NCBI GenBank assembly: GCA_014361245.1
Contig: JACIWB010000009.1
Location: 1-40,520 of the forward strand
Direction of reading: 5' to 3'
From: Thermoplasmatales archaeon
GTDB taxonomy: Archaea > Thermoplasmatota > E2 > UBA202 > JdFR-43
Length of the DNA: 40,520 nt
Every line of letters starts with the position of its first letter. Position 1 is the first letter of the stretch. Position numbers and translations under genes: made by a program. Below, one piece after another: positions 1 to 7,250 of the stretch. Under the pieces are notes generated by a model. It worked only from the letters and a program-made list of their open reading frames with translations. It did not search any database and was not told where the DNA came from.

Positions 1-1
1 A

Positions 2-172
2 ATTTTTGGAGGACTAGAAACAAAAAGATTACTATTTTCCAGATTTAAAAAAGAAGATATGAGAAGGAAACATGTAATTGGAATGGCAATTTGCCATAAC
101 CTCCAGACATATATGACTATTTTTTATCCCTATAATTTTAATTTTCTTTATGAATATGTTAAATGTAATTGA
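2..172 (+). CDS. C-terminal fragment of an unidentified protein, possibly a transposase
   Basis: An open frame enters from the left edge and stops at TGA 170-172, giving 56 residues with no start inside the window. The piece is basic and aromatic, with a Gly-Gly-Leu-Glu-Thr-Lys-Arg-Leu stretch, then Arg-Phe-Lys-Lys-Glu-Asp and a His-Val-Ile-Gly-Met segment. This looks to me like the tail of a DDE transposase, but I cannot assign a family. It is not the same protein as the transposase at 5370-6653. A short GC-richer stretch just after the stop (about 176-191) could be the terminal inverted repeat of such an element, which would place the element's edge immediately before the promoter of the next gene. 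That last step is inference. Confidence 0.4.
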   Translation: MFGGLETKRLLFSRFKKEDMRRKHVIGMAICHNLQTYMTIFYPYNFNFLYEYVKCN

Positions 173-202
173 TTTGTTCGACAACCTCATCTAAAACGAA
201 AA

Positions 203-210
203 TTATTTAA
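203..210 (+). promoter_or_regulatory. TATA-like box of the PPDK gene
   Basis: TTATTTAA lies 17-24 nt before the ATG at 227 and 23-30 nt before an in-frame ATG at 233. There is no good Shine-Dalgarno sequence, so transcription probably starts at or next to the start codon. Confidence 0.45.
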
Positions 211-226
211 GTTATTTTGTATAGGG

Positions 227-2767
227 ATGAAAATGAGATATGTTTATCTATTCGAAGAAGGAAATAAGGAGATGGCAAAAATTCTTGGAAATAAAGGAGC
301 CCATTTATGTGAGTTAGTCAGGATAGGAACTCCTGTTCCTCCTGGATTTATAATTTCAACTGATGCATGCAGGAGATATTTTGAAGAAGGTAAAATAGAG
401 GAGGATATAAAAAAAGAAATTCTCGATGCTTTGAAAAAAATTGAAAAAATGACAGGAAAAAAGTTTGGAGGAGAGGAGCCATTGCTTCTGTCTATTCGTT
501 CTGGTGCTCCTGTTTCAATGCCGGGGATGATGGATACAATAATAAACCTTGGGATTACAGATGAAATTGTTGAGAAAATGCATGATAAGAGATTCGCATA
601 TGATGCTTACAGGAGATTTCTTGCAATTTTTGGAAAAGTAGCCCTTGGTATAGATGGGAAAAAGTTTGATGAAGTACTTGAGAAGAAAAAAAGAGAGGAA
701 GGTGTTGATGAGAGCAATCTCTCTACTGAAGCTTTAAGAGAAATTGTTGAAGAATATAAGAAAATTTTTAGGGTGCCAAATCCATATGATCAACTTTTTA
801 TCGCTATTTCCGCAGTTTTCAATTCCTGGAATAATGAAAGGGCAATAAGCTACAGAAAAATTAAGAATATACCTCATAACCTTGGCACAGCGGTTGTGGT
901 TCAGGCAATGGTTTTTGGAAACATGGGCAACGACTCATATACAGGGGTTATTTTTACAAGAAATCCATCTGATGGAAACAATAAAATTTATGGAGAATTT
1001 CTTATAAATGCGCAGGGTGAGGACATAGTCAGCGGAAAAAGAACACCATTGCCAATTGAGAAATTAAGAGAAATAAATCCCTCTTTATATGAGGAAATAC
1101 GCAGTGTTGCCAAGAAAATTGAAACGCATTATAGAGATATGCAGGATATAGAATTCACTGTGGAAAGGGGAAATTTATATATTCTTCAAACAAGAAAAGG
1201 AAAGAGAACAGCAAAAGCGGACATAAAAATAGCTTTTGATATGGTGAATGAAGGAATTATAGTAAAAGAAGAAGCATTGCTAAGAATAGACACGGGCTCA
1301 CTGTCTCAACTTCTCCATAAAAGAATAAAAAAAGCAAATCGCAAAATAGCAAGTGGCCTGCCTGCCTCGCCTGGTGCGGCTGTGGGGCGGATATGCTTGT
1401 CTGCGGATGAGGCGTATGAAAAAGGTTTGCATGAAAAAATTATTTTGATTAGGGAAGAAACAAGCCCGGATGATATACATGGGGTTGTGAGGTCGCAGGG
1501 AGTTATAACAATAAGAGGGGGGCTTACTTCTCATGCAGCTGTTGTGAGCAGGGGGCTAGGTATTCCATGCATTGTTGGTTGTAACATAGAAATAAACGAG
1601 GAGAAAAAAGAAATAGTTGCAGATGGAAAAATTCTAAGAGAAGGGGATTTTATATCAATGGATGCGAGCATTGGAGAGGTTTATGAAGGAATTGCTGAAC
1701 TTGCTGATGCTGAATTTCCAGAAGAGATGAAGGCAATTCTTTCCTGGGCTGATAAAATCAGAAAAATGAAGGTTTATGCAAATGCTGATCTGCCAGATGA
1801 TGCAAAAAAAGCAATGGAATTTGGGGCGGAAGGAATAGGACTATGCAGAACAGAGCACATGTTTCTAAATCCAGCTAGGCTTGAAATCGTAAGAAAGGCA
1901 ATATTTGGAGATAAAAATTCGCTTAATAAACTTCTTGAAATGCAGAGAAAAGATTTTATTGAAATTTTTGAGATAGTTGGAGAAAAGCCAATAGTTATTC
2001 GCTTGCTTGATGCCCCACTGCATGAATTTCTGCCTAAATATGAGGAACTTTTAGAGAAAAAAATAAAAGGGGAAATGAGTGAGGAGGAAGAAGAAATATT
2101 TGAAACTGTTAGAAATTTAAGAGAGGCAAATCCAATGCTTGGGTTTAGAGGGGTAAGACTTGGAATAATGAAGCCAGAAATATATGCAATGCAGACAAGA
2201 GCAATAATTGAAGCGGCTATAAAAGTAAAGAAAAAAAGAATTCTTCCTTACATTGAAATACCTGTAGTAAGCGATGCAAATGAAATAAGAATTGCTAAGA
2301 GAATTATAGTTGATGAAATTGAAAAAATTTTTAAAGAAAAAAATGTAAGAATTAATTATAAGATAGGAACAATGATAGAATTGCCCCGAGCCTGCCTTGT
2401 TGCTGATGAAATTGCAAAAGAAGTTGATTTCATTTCCTTTGGAACAAATGATTTGACACAAACAACTTTTGGATTTAGTAGGGATGATGCGGAAGAAAAA
2501 TTTTTGAGAGATTATGTTGAAAGAGGAATAATCAGTGAGGATCCTTTTGCAATTCTTGATTCTAAAGGAGTTGGAGAGCTTATGAAAATTGCTATTGAAA
2601 AGGCAAGAAGGGTAAATGAAAAAATAGAAGTAGGGATATGCGGGGAGCATGGAGGGGAGGAAAAATCAATAAAATTCTGCCAATCAATAGGACTTGATTC
2701 AATAAGCTGTTCTCCCTATCGCTTGATAACAGCGAGAATATCAGCTGCAAAGGCGGTATTGAGCTAA
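227..2767 (+). CDS. ppdK: Pyruvate, phosphate dikinase (PPDK)
   Basis: Cytoplasmic enzyme that interconverts pyruvate + ATP + phosphate and PEP + AMP + diphosphate through a phosphohistidine carrier. The 846 residues match the family's usual 850-900. The N-terminal ATP-grasp domain covers about 1-340, with early Gly-Asn-Lys-Gly-Ala. The swivelling phosphohistidine domain covers about 365-480, with GGLTSHAA placing the catalytic His at 436. The C-terminal PEP/pyruvate TIM barrel covers about 490-846, with GTNDLTQTTFGFSRDD and GICGEHGG, whose Cys805 is the catalytic acid/base. The ATG at 227 is used here; an in-frame ATG at 233 fits the TATA-like box equally well. The gene stands alone. With the PEP carboxykinase at 22230 it suggests active PEP metabolism; the direction in vivo cannot be read from sequence. 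Confidence 0.97.
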   Translation: MKMRYVYLFEEGNKEMAKILGNKGAHLCELVRIGTPVPPGFIISTDACRRYFEEGKIEEDIKKEILDALKKIEKMTGKKFGGEEPLLLSIRSGAPVSMPGMMDTIINLGITDEIVEKMHDKRFAYDAYRRFLAIFGKVALGIDGKKFDEVLEKKKREEGVDESNLSTEALREIVEEYKKIFRVPNPYDQLFIAISAVFNSWNNERAISYRKIKNIPHNLGTAVVVQAMVFGNMGNDSYTGVIFTRNPSDGNNKIYGEFLINAQGEDIVSGKRTPLPIEKLREINPSLYEEIRSVAKKIETHYRDMQDIEFTVERGNLYILQTRKGKRTAKADIKIAFDMVNEGIIVKEEALLRIDTGSLSQLLHKRIKKANRKIASGLPASPGAAVGRICLSADEAYEKGLHEKIILIREETSPDDIHGVVRSQGVITIRGGLTSHAAVVSRGLGIPCIVGCNIEINEEKKEIVADGKILREGDFISMDASIGEVYEGIAELADAEFPEEMKAILSWADKIRKMKVYANADLPDDAKKAMEFGAEGIGLCRTEHMFLNPARLEIVRKAIFGDKNSLNKLLEMQRKDFIEIFEIVGEKPIVIRLLDAPLHEFLPKYEELLEKKIKGEMSEEEEEIFETVRNLREANPMLGFRGVRLGIMKPEIYAMQTRAIIEAAIKVKKKRILPYIEIPVVSDANEIRIAKRIIVDEIEKIFKEKNVRINYKIGTMIELPRACLVADEIAKEVDFISFGTNDLTQTTFGFSRDDAEEKFLRDYVERGIISEDPFAILDSKGVGELMKIAIEKARRVNEKIEVGICGEHGGEEKSIKFCQSIGLDSISCSPYRLITARISAAKAVLS

Positions 2768-2781
2768 AAATTTCTAAAAAA

Positions 2782-2860
2782 TTTATATAATCTACTTTAT
2801 TTTTTTATTAAGTTGGAGGTTATGGAGAAGGAAAAATTGCCAAGTAATATTTCTTCTTGA
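2782..2860 (+). other. Intergenic TATA-like box, GGAGGT and 12-codon ORF
   Basis: The 188-nt gap between PPDK and aRF1 holds a T-run (2800-2806) that may end PPDK transcription, a TATA-like TTTATATAA at 2782-2790, a perfect GGAGGT at 2815-2820 and an ATG at 2822 opening a 12-codon frame that stops at 2860. The GGAGGT is only 1 nt from the ATG, too close for normal initiation, so this may be a small untranslated RNA, a remnant or chance. I saw no C/D-box or H/ACA signature. Confidence 0.2.
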
Positions 2861-2926
2861 TGGCTTAATATTAACAATTCTAGGCAGTGCTCTGAGGAAA
2901 GGAAAATGAGAAAATAGGATACAAAA

Positions 2927-2937
2927 ATATTTAAAAA
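2927..2937 (+). promoter_or_regulatory. TATA box of the aRF1 gene
   Basis: ATATTTAAAAA is centred about 24 nt before the ATG at 2956. No ribosome-binding site lies between them, the pattern of a leaderless archaeal transcript. Confidence 0.6.
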
Positions 2938-2955
2938 CAATCTTCTTTTGCAATA

Positions 2956-4155
2956 ATGCTTGGTAAAAAAGATAAATTCGTACTTAAAAAGAAAATAGAA
3001 GAGCTAAGAGCAATTAGAGGACAGCATACAGAGCTTATTTCCCTTTATATTCCCCCTTCCCGCCAGATAAGCGATGTAATGGCTTATTTAAGGAATGAAT
3101 ATTCAGAATCAACAAATATAAAATCAAAGCAGACACGTAAAAATGTTCTTTCAGCAATTGAAGGAATAATGGCAAGGTTAAAATATTTTAAATCTCCTCC
3201 CCCAAATGGTTTAATTTTTTTTGTTGGTATGGTTGGTGAGCCACCAAAACTTTTTGCTGAAGTTATTGAGCCGCCCGTTCCCATAAATACATATCTTTAT
3301 AGATGCAACTCCCAGTTTTATCTGAAACCACTTGAAGAAATTATAGAAGAAAAAGATGTTTATGGCCTGCTTTTAATCGATAGAAGAGAATGCACAATCG
3401 GTTTTTTACAGGGTAGTAGAATCGAAGCTGCAGCTTATATGACATCCCGTGTGCCAGGCAAGCACGGCAAAGGGGGGCAGAGCCAGCGCAGATTTGAAAG
3501 GCTAACTGAAATAGCGGCACATGAGTGGTTTGTTAAAGCTGGAGAAAAAGCATCTCAACTTTTTCTTGAAAAAAATGTTAAAGGCGTGATGGTTGGAGGG
3601 CCTGGCCCAACTAAAAGAGAGTTTGTTAATGGAAATTATCTTGACTATAGAATAAAGGAAAAAATAATTGGGCTATATGATACTGGTTATACTGATGAAT
3701 ATGGATTGAGAGAGCTTATAAGTTCTGCATCAAATGATATAGAGGAGCTTGATATTGTTAAAGATAGAAAAATTATGCAAAGATTTCTTGAAGAAATAAG
3801 GAAGAGCAGTGGCTTGGCAATATATGGCGAAGAAGAAGTGAAAAATGCTCTTATGGCTGGCATGCTCAATGTGCTTTTGATTTCATCAGAACTTGAAAGA
3901 TATAAGGTTAAGGCGCATTGTACAAGTTGTGGATATGATTTTGAAGGAATTGTTGAAAAATTGAATTTTCAATGTCCAAAATGCAATGGTAACATGGAAA
4001 TAATTGAAAAAAAGGATATAATTGAAGAATACGCAGAACTTGCTGAAAAGTCATCTACTGAAATGGAAATAATAAGCAGGGAAAGTGAGGAAGGGGAAAT
4101 ATTGTATAGAGCATTTAATGGAATAGCTGGTATATTAAGATACAAGGTAGAATAA
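2956..4155 (+). CDS. prf1: Peptide chain release factor subunit 1 (aRF1)
   Basis: Recognises all three stop codons in the ribosomal A site and triggers hydrolysis of peptidyl-tRNA. The 399 residues show every family hallmark. Domain 1 has the NIKS motif at 54-57 and the YxCxxxF motif at 115-121, both used for stop-codon reading. Domain 2 has the universal GGQ at 173-175 in the peptidyl-transferase-reaching loop. Domain 3 contains a zinc ribbon (Cys322, Cys325, Cys340, Cys343). NIKS together with GGQ separates it from the mRNA-surveillance paralogue Pelota. The TATA box about 24 nt upstream implies a leaderless mRNA. It is monocistronic or shares a transcript with the small zinc-finger gene 28 nt downstream, although that gene has its own TATA-like box. 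An intact NIKS motif fits standard decoding of UGA as stop, relevant to the in-frame TGA at 12765. Confidence 0.98.
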   Translation: MLGKKDKFVLKKKIEELRAIRGQHTELISLYIPPSRQISDVMAYLRNEYSESTNIKSKQTRKNVLSAIEGIMARLKYFKSPPPNGLIFFVGMVGEPPKLFAEVIEPPVPINTYLYRCNSQFYLKPLEEIIEEKDVYGLLLIDRRECTIGFLQGSRIEAAAYMTSRVPGKHGKGGQSQRRFERLTEIAAHEWFVKAGEKASQLFLEKNVKGVMVGGPGPTKREFVNGNYLDYRIKEKIIGLYDTGYTDEYGLRELISSASNDIEELDIVKDRKIMQRFLEEIRKSSGLAIYGEEEVKNALMAGMLNVLLISSELERYKVKAHCTSCGYDFEGIVEKLNFQCPKCNGNMEIIEKKDIIEEYAELAEKSSTEMEIISRESEEGEILYRAFNGIAGILRYKVE

Positions 4156-4183
4156 GTTAAATATTAGCTTTCTATATTATTTT

Positions 4184-4348
4184 ATGGGTTGCTACATATG
4201 CGGGGCAAAAACAAGCAATTTCTGCAATCATTGCTATAAACCAATATGCAATGAACATTCCTATTTTATAGAGTCTTTATTTTCCTATCTATGTGAGACT
4301 TGTTACAATTCATATATTAATGGCTCTCAGAATGTTGTTTCTGAATAA
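4184..4348 (+). CDS. Small zinc-finger protein, 54 aa, unknown role
   Basis: A short frame starting ATG at 4184 and ending TAA at 4346-4348. It has eight spaced zinc-ligand candidates: Cys3, Cys6, Cys14, Cys17, Cys22, His25, Cys37 and Cys40, i.e. C-x2-C-x7-C-x2-C-x4-C-x2-H-x11-C-x2-C. That many paired ligands in 54 residues cannot be chance and implies a two-zinc fold, perhaps cross-braced as in B-box or HIT-type fingers. A TATA-like TTAAATATTA at 4157-4166 is centred about 23 nt before the ATG, fitting a leaderless mRNA. The 3' end overlaps the convergent OB-fold gene by 32 nt. Small fingers of this kind often mediate protein or nucleic-acid contacts; no specific function can be assigned. 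Confidence 0.75.
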   Translation: MGCYICGAKTSNFCNHCYKPICNEHSYFIESLFSYLCETCYNSYINGSQNVVSE

Positions 4349-4973
4349 TTTTGCTGAAACTTGTTGCACATATTTTTCCATTTCTTTTATAAATCCATAA
4401 TAAAATAACATCACTTCCCTCATTTATTTTGCTCACATCTTTTGCTCTTTCATCAAATAAATAAATTTCCTTTCCATCAACAATAATTTTTCTTGAAAAT
4501 TTTTCATAATTTTCATCAATAAATAAGTTCGTCGGAAATTTTTTTTCAATTTTTCCTTTGAGGCAGAAAATTCCATCTCCCTCCTCGAATTTAATTTTTG
4601 TCTCAATTTTTTTATCTATTTTGCTTATACTACCAAATTTTCCAACATTTATTTCAAGCCCATATATACCTGTTCTTGCAATTCCATTTGCAATTCTTAC
4701 ACAATCTCCTTCATTCAAATAATTTAAAATTTTTTTATTTTCATCCCAAAGCTTTAGAACACAATGCCCACTCTCATCTCCTATAACTGCGATGGCTTTT
4801 TTTTCATAAATTTTTCCCTTGCTTTCAATTTTTGCATCTATTGCAACATTTCCTTCCGCTTCCTTTATCTTTTTCCTCTCTATCAATTTATTTTTCTCCA
4901 TTAAAAGCAATCTCGCTGTTTCTTCATCTATAAGCCAATCAAATTTTTCAATCTCAGTTTCTATTTCATTCAC
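4317..4973 (-). CDS. OB-fold (RPA-like) nucleic acid-binding protein
   Basis: 218 residues starting at a GTG; no ATG lies near the N-terminus. A short helical, acidic N-terminal segment (1-38) is followed by a first OB-fold at about 40-118. This has the pattern seen in archaeal RPA/single-strand-binding proteins: a strand ending in Ala-Val-Ile-Gly-Asp, then Val-Leu-Lys-Leu-Trp-Asp-Glu, then Gly-Asp-Cys-Val-Arg-Ile. A second, weaker OB-like unit spans about 130-205. It probably binds single-stranded DNA or RNA. It is convergent with and overlaps the small zinc-finger gene, and its 5' end is back to back with the SemiSWEET gene. Length and single clear OB unit are shorter than full RPA, so it may be an accessory subunit. 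The exact start is less certain than the frame. Confidence 0.75.
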   Translation of the reverse strand: MNEIETEIEKFDWLIDEETARLLLMEKNKLIERKKIKEAEGNVAIDAKIESKGKIYEKKAIAVIGDESGHCVLKLWDENKKILNYLNEGDCVRIANGIARTGIYGLEINVGKFGSISKIDKKIETKIKFEEGDGIFCLKGKIEKKFPTNLFIDENYEKFSRKIIVDGKEIYLFDERAKDVSKINEGSDVILLWIYKRNGKICATSFSKIIQKQHSESH

Positions 4974-5020
4974 AAAGCTATGACATCAATATTTTTTATT
5001 TTTTCTAAATTTTCAGAAAG

Positions 5021-5030
5021 ATATTTAATC
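5021..5030 (+). promoter_or_regulatory. TATA box of the SemiSWEET gene
   Basis: ATATTTAATC is centred about 24 nt before the ATG at 5049. This spacing is the main reason for choosing 5049 over the in-frame ATG at 4980. Confidence 0.5.
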
Positions 5031-5048
5031 GCTAAAAACTACATTTCC

Positions 5049-5300
5049 ATGAATTCAGCAATAATTGGATTATTTGCTGCAACCCTTACAACAATCTCAT
5101 TCATCCCTCAGGTTATAAAAACATTTAGGCTGCGCAGGGCGGAGGACATTTCTCTTGCGATGTATGTTTTATTCTGCACTGGTATATTTCTTTGGCTTGT
5201 TTATGGTGTTTTGATAAAAGATTTCCCAATAATTTTGGCGAATTCAATTACACTTATTTTGTCTCTTACAATTCTATTTTTCAAAATAAAGTATGGGTGA
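5049..5300 (+). CDS. SemiSWEET / PQ-loop (MtN3-like) membrane transporter
   Basis: 83 residues forming one triple-helix bundle, the size of prokaryotic SemiSWEET sugar transporters, which work as dimers. Three hydrophobic segments lie at about 3-22, 34-54 and 60-79. The PQ-loop appears as Phe-Ile-Pro-Gln-Val with the Pro-Gln at 20-21, followed by the basic loop Thr-Phe-Arg-Leu-Arg-Arg. Asn65 falls in helix 3, where family members line the substrate path. The frame is open back to an ATG at 4980, but the extra 23 residues do not fit the family and the TATA box points to 5049. The stop codon is now TGA created by the insertion sequence; the pre-insertion stop was TAG, preserved at 6751-6753 beyond the element, so the protein is unchanged. 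Substrate unknown. Confidence 0.85.
   Translation: MNSAIIGLFAATLTTISFIPQVIKTFRLRRAEDISLAMYVLFCTGIFLWLVYGVLIKDFPIILANSITLILSLTILFFKIKYG
5286..5295 (+). repeat. Target-site duplication, left copy
   Basis: ATAAAGTATG directly precedes the left inverted repeat and is repeated exactly at 6739-6748 after the right inverted repeat. Confidence 0.85.
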
Positions 5301-5306
5301 TGTAGC
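5296..5306 (+). repeat. IS left terminal inverted repeat
   Basis: GGTGATGTAGC, an exact inverted match to 6728-6738. Its first bases GGTGA also complete the Gly codon and supply the new TGA stop of the SemiSWEET gene. Confidence 0.85.
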
Positions 5307-5369
5307 ATTATCATTGAAAATTTAATGATCTTCTATTCTTTCATTTTCTATTGATTTAATGGGAATTTA

Positions 5370-6653
5370 TCACACCGAAAATTGAATAATTGATGGTTTT
5401 TCTATGTCATTCAGCATAAGATTTCCATCCATTATATTTGAGAATTTGAAATTGCTATGTAAATGAGCAAAGCTTTCTGTTGGCTTACCGTTCCTAAATA
5501 CATATACACTATCCATTAAAAGAATGAGCAAAATCTTTCCTATTAATCCATCTAAATTTGAATATGAGGTTCTTAAATTCCATTTTATTCTCCAGTTTCC
5601 TCCTTCTATAGCATTTGTAGATAAAGCCCCAATAAATTCATCATCTTCTACCAAATCTGGATAAATTTTCTTCATTGTTTCGGTTATTTCTCCCTTAAAT
5701 TCTTCAAATATATAATGTAACATTTCATGAAATTCGTTTGGATGAATTTCTTTTTCTAATTCTTTTATTTCCTTACTCTGGATTATTTTCCTAAAACGAT
5801 GGACTATACATAATATAGGATTAGCATTTTTATAGGAAGGATTTCCATCTGTACAAATAGAGGTAACTCTTTCTAATGGCAAGAAAAGAATCCTTGCCAC
5901 CAACCAATTAAAAGAGGAGGGACAGCAAATCATTGATGAAAAAGATTGTAGATGAGGTAAATAAGATGTTGCAACACAAAATCCATCTGGATAATTTTTT
6001 ATTTTTTTATTTCCCTCCCATTTCTTTATCCTATTTTCCTCTTTCATCTTTTTCTTTGCCCCTCTTATAGGAGGATACGTTTCATCTGCAACTGCATCAT
6101 ATTTTTCATCTGGATATCTTTTTCTTAATTCTTCAACATTCTTCACATTAAACAAAATTTTCAGTATATTTACTCCTATATCTTCTCCAAATGCCCCTAT
6201 ACCCGCTATTTCCTTTGCCCTCTTTCCAAATTTCTGGCAATATCTTTTTACTGTATCTCTATCTACTTGTATTCCAAATTGCGTCAATACATTTTCAACT
6301 CTATTATATGGCATTGAAGCTGTCATCCATAAACATAGGTCAACTATAGGCTTTCCATATTTACATCCTTGATAGAAAGGTGTATTTGATGCAACAAAGA
6401 ATTTATTGCAGTTTTTGCATCTAAATACTCCTATTTTAACATCTATTTCTTTAAATCCATTTTCTTTTATTAAAATACAAAATGTCTTTTTTCTAAAACT
6501 GTGTAGATAAAAATTCTTTGATTTGCAGTGGGGGCATCTTTCTGCTTCATCGTATTTTTTCCCGTCATATTCTTTTTCTAAAAATGTTTGTATAGCCTTT
6601 ACTAAGATATTAGGAGAAAGCTTACACAATTTTTTCTTCTTAGGGTGTTGCAT
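5370..6653 (-). CDS. DDE transposase of the insertion sequence
   Basis: 427 residues from the ATG at 6651-6653. The frame is open to a TTG at 6668, but a purine-rich GGGAGGGG lies just before the ATG at the right spacing, so I chose the ATG. An N-terminal zinc finger (Cys40, Cys43, Cys79, Cys82) probably binds the terminal repeats. The catalytic triad is likely Asp190 (in Ala-Asp-Glu-Thr-Tyr), Asp269 (Cys-Thr-Asp-Gly-Asn) and Glu350 (Asn-Ala-Ile-Glu-Gly-Gly-Asn-Trp), the order and spacing of an RNase H-fold DDE enzyme. The frame is uninterrupted, so the protein is probably functional. It fills almost the whole element, leaving about 74 bp on the left and 85 bp on the right. Confidence 0.9.
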   Translation of the reverse strand: MQHPKKKKLCKLSPNILVKAIQTFLEKEYDGKKYDEAERCPHCKSKNFYLHSFRKKTFCILIKENGFKEIDVKIGVFRCKNCNKFFVASNTPFYQGCKYGKPIVDLCLWMTASMPYNRVENVLTQFGIQVDRDTVKRYCQKFGKRAKEIAGIGAFGEDIGVNILKILFNVKNVEELRKRYPDEKYDAVADETYPPIRGAKKKMKEENRIKKWEGNKKIKNYPDGFCVATSYLPHLQSFSSMICCPSSFNWLVARILFLPLERVTSICTDGNPSYKNANPILCIVHRFRKIIQSKEIKELEKEIHPNEFHEMLHYIFEEFKGEITETMKKIYPDLVEDDEFIGALSTNAIEGGNWRIKWNLRTSYSNLDGLIGKILLILLMDSVYVFRNGKPTESFAHLHSNFKFSNIMDGNLMLNDIEKPSIIQFSV

Positions 6654-6727
6654 TTTTTCCCCTCCCAACTAATTTACCTATAAGAAAATTCTATAAAAAT
6701 ACTTTACCAAATTTTTTCAGTAACTAC

Positions 6728-6738
6728 GCTACATCACC
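6728..6738 (-). repeat. IS right terminal inverted repeat
   Basis: GCTACATCACC, the exact reverse complement of 5296-5306. On the minus strand the similarity extends into a GAAAA run shared with the left end. Confidence 0.85.
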
Positions 6739-6748
6739 ATAAAGTATG
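6739..6748 (+). repeat. Target-site duplication, right copy
   Basis: ATAAAGTATG, identical to 5286-5295. It is followed by GGTAG, the displaced original end (Gly codon plus TAG stop) of the SemiSWEET gene. Confidence 0.85.
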
Positions 6749-6758
6749 GGTAGAAAAA

Positions 6759-6766
6759 TTTATATA
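6759..6766 (+). promoter_or_regulatory. TATA box of the PadR gene
   Basis: TTTATATA is centred about 27 nt before the ATG at 6790. It supports that start over the upstream in-frame ATG at 6766, which would lie inside the promoter. Confidence 0.5.
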
Positions 6767-6777
6767 TGTTATTTGAT

Positions 6778-6791
6778 ATATCTTGTGATAT
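6778..6791 (+). promoter_or_regulatory. Candidate operator palindrome at the PadR start
   Basis: ATATC-TTGT-GATAT is a perfect inverted repeat with 5-bp arms. It lies between the TATA box and the start codon and overlaps the first two bases of the ATG. PadR proteins usually repress their own operon by binding a dyad at the promoter, so autoregulation is plausible. Short AT-rich palindromes also arise by chance. Confidence 0.3.
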
Positions 6792-7248
6792 GTTTGAAGA
6801 TAAAGATTTAAAAATAAAAGAAGCAATAAAACTCATGCTTTTGAATTGTATAAAAGAAAGAAAAATGCATGGGTACGCTCTTATGAAAAAAATATCGGAG
6901 GAAAGAGGAAAAAAAACAAGCACTGGAGTTATTTATCCAATGCTTGCTGAGCTTGAAGAAGATGGTTTAATAAAATCTGAAAAAGATAAACAGAATAAAA
7001 AATTTTACAAATTAACAATTAAAGGTTTGAGATATCTAAATAGAAGGAAAGAAAAATTGAAGGAAATAACTGAACATATGAATAAAATAAGGGAATTCGA
7101 GAAAATGGGGGCGGGGCAGTTGAGAGATGCATTAAGGACTGCATTTATTAAATTTGATATTTTAAATGAAAAGCAGAAAAAAAGGATATCAAAAATTTTA
7201 AAAAATGCATCAAAAGAGATTAGATATATAGTTGAATTCGGTGAGTAA
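6790..7248 (+). CDS. PadR-family transcriptional regulator
   Basis: 152 residues from ATG 6790. The N-terminal winged-helix domain (about 5-85) has the PadR pattern: a helix with Leu-Leu-Asn-Cys-Ile, then Met-His-Gly-Tyr-Ala-Leu, the recognition region with Gly-Val-Ile-Tyr-Pro-Met-Leu-Ala-Glu-Leu-Glu, and the wing ending Phe-Tyr-Lys-Leu-Thr. A basic C-terminal helical part follows, likely for dimerisation. It ends 2 nt before the ABC ATPase gene, so regulator and exporter form one operon. In this arrangement PadR proteins typically repress the exporter until a ligand, often a toxic compound, releases them. The insertion sequence ends just upstream but leaves the TATA box intact. Confidence 0.88.
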   Translation: MFEDKDLKIKEAIKLMLLNCIKERKMHGYALMKKISEERGKKTSTGVIYPMLAELEEDGLIKSEKDKQNKKFYKLTIKGLRYLNRRKEKLKEITEHMNKIREFEKMGAGQLRDALRTAFIKFDILNEKQKKRISKILKNASKEIRYIVEFGE

Positions 7249-7250
7249 AA

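Larger units (their letters stand above)
5296..6738 (-). mobile_element. Complete insertion sequence, 1443 bp
   Basis: Both ends are visible. The left end GGTGATGTAGC (5296-5306) is the exact reverse complement of the right end GCTACATCACC (6728-6738). Similarity continues imperfectly for about 15 further bases. A 10-bp direct repeat (5286-5295 and 6739-6748) flanks it. It encodes one transposase on the minus strand. Length and GGT ends resemble the archaeal ISH6 family as I recall it, though that family usually makes 8-bp duplications, so family membership is tentative. The perfect duplication and intact transposase suggest a recent, possibly active copy. Confidence 0.9.

Noticed and set aside
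2956-4155. Pelota-type surveillance factor
   Set aside because: Pelota lacks the GGQ and NIKS motifs; both are present here.
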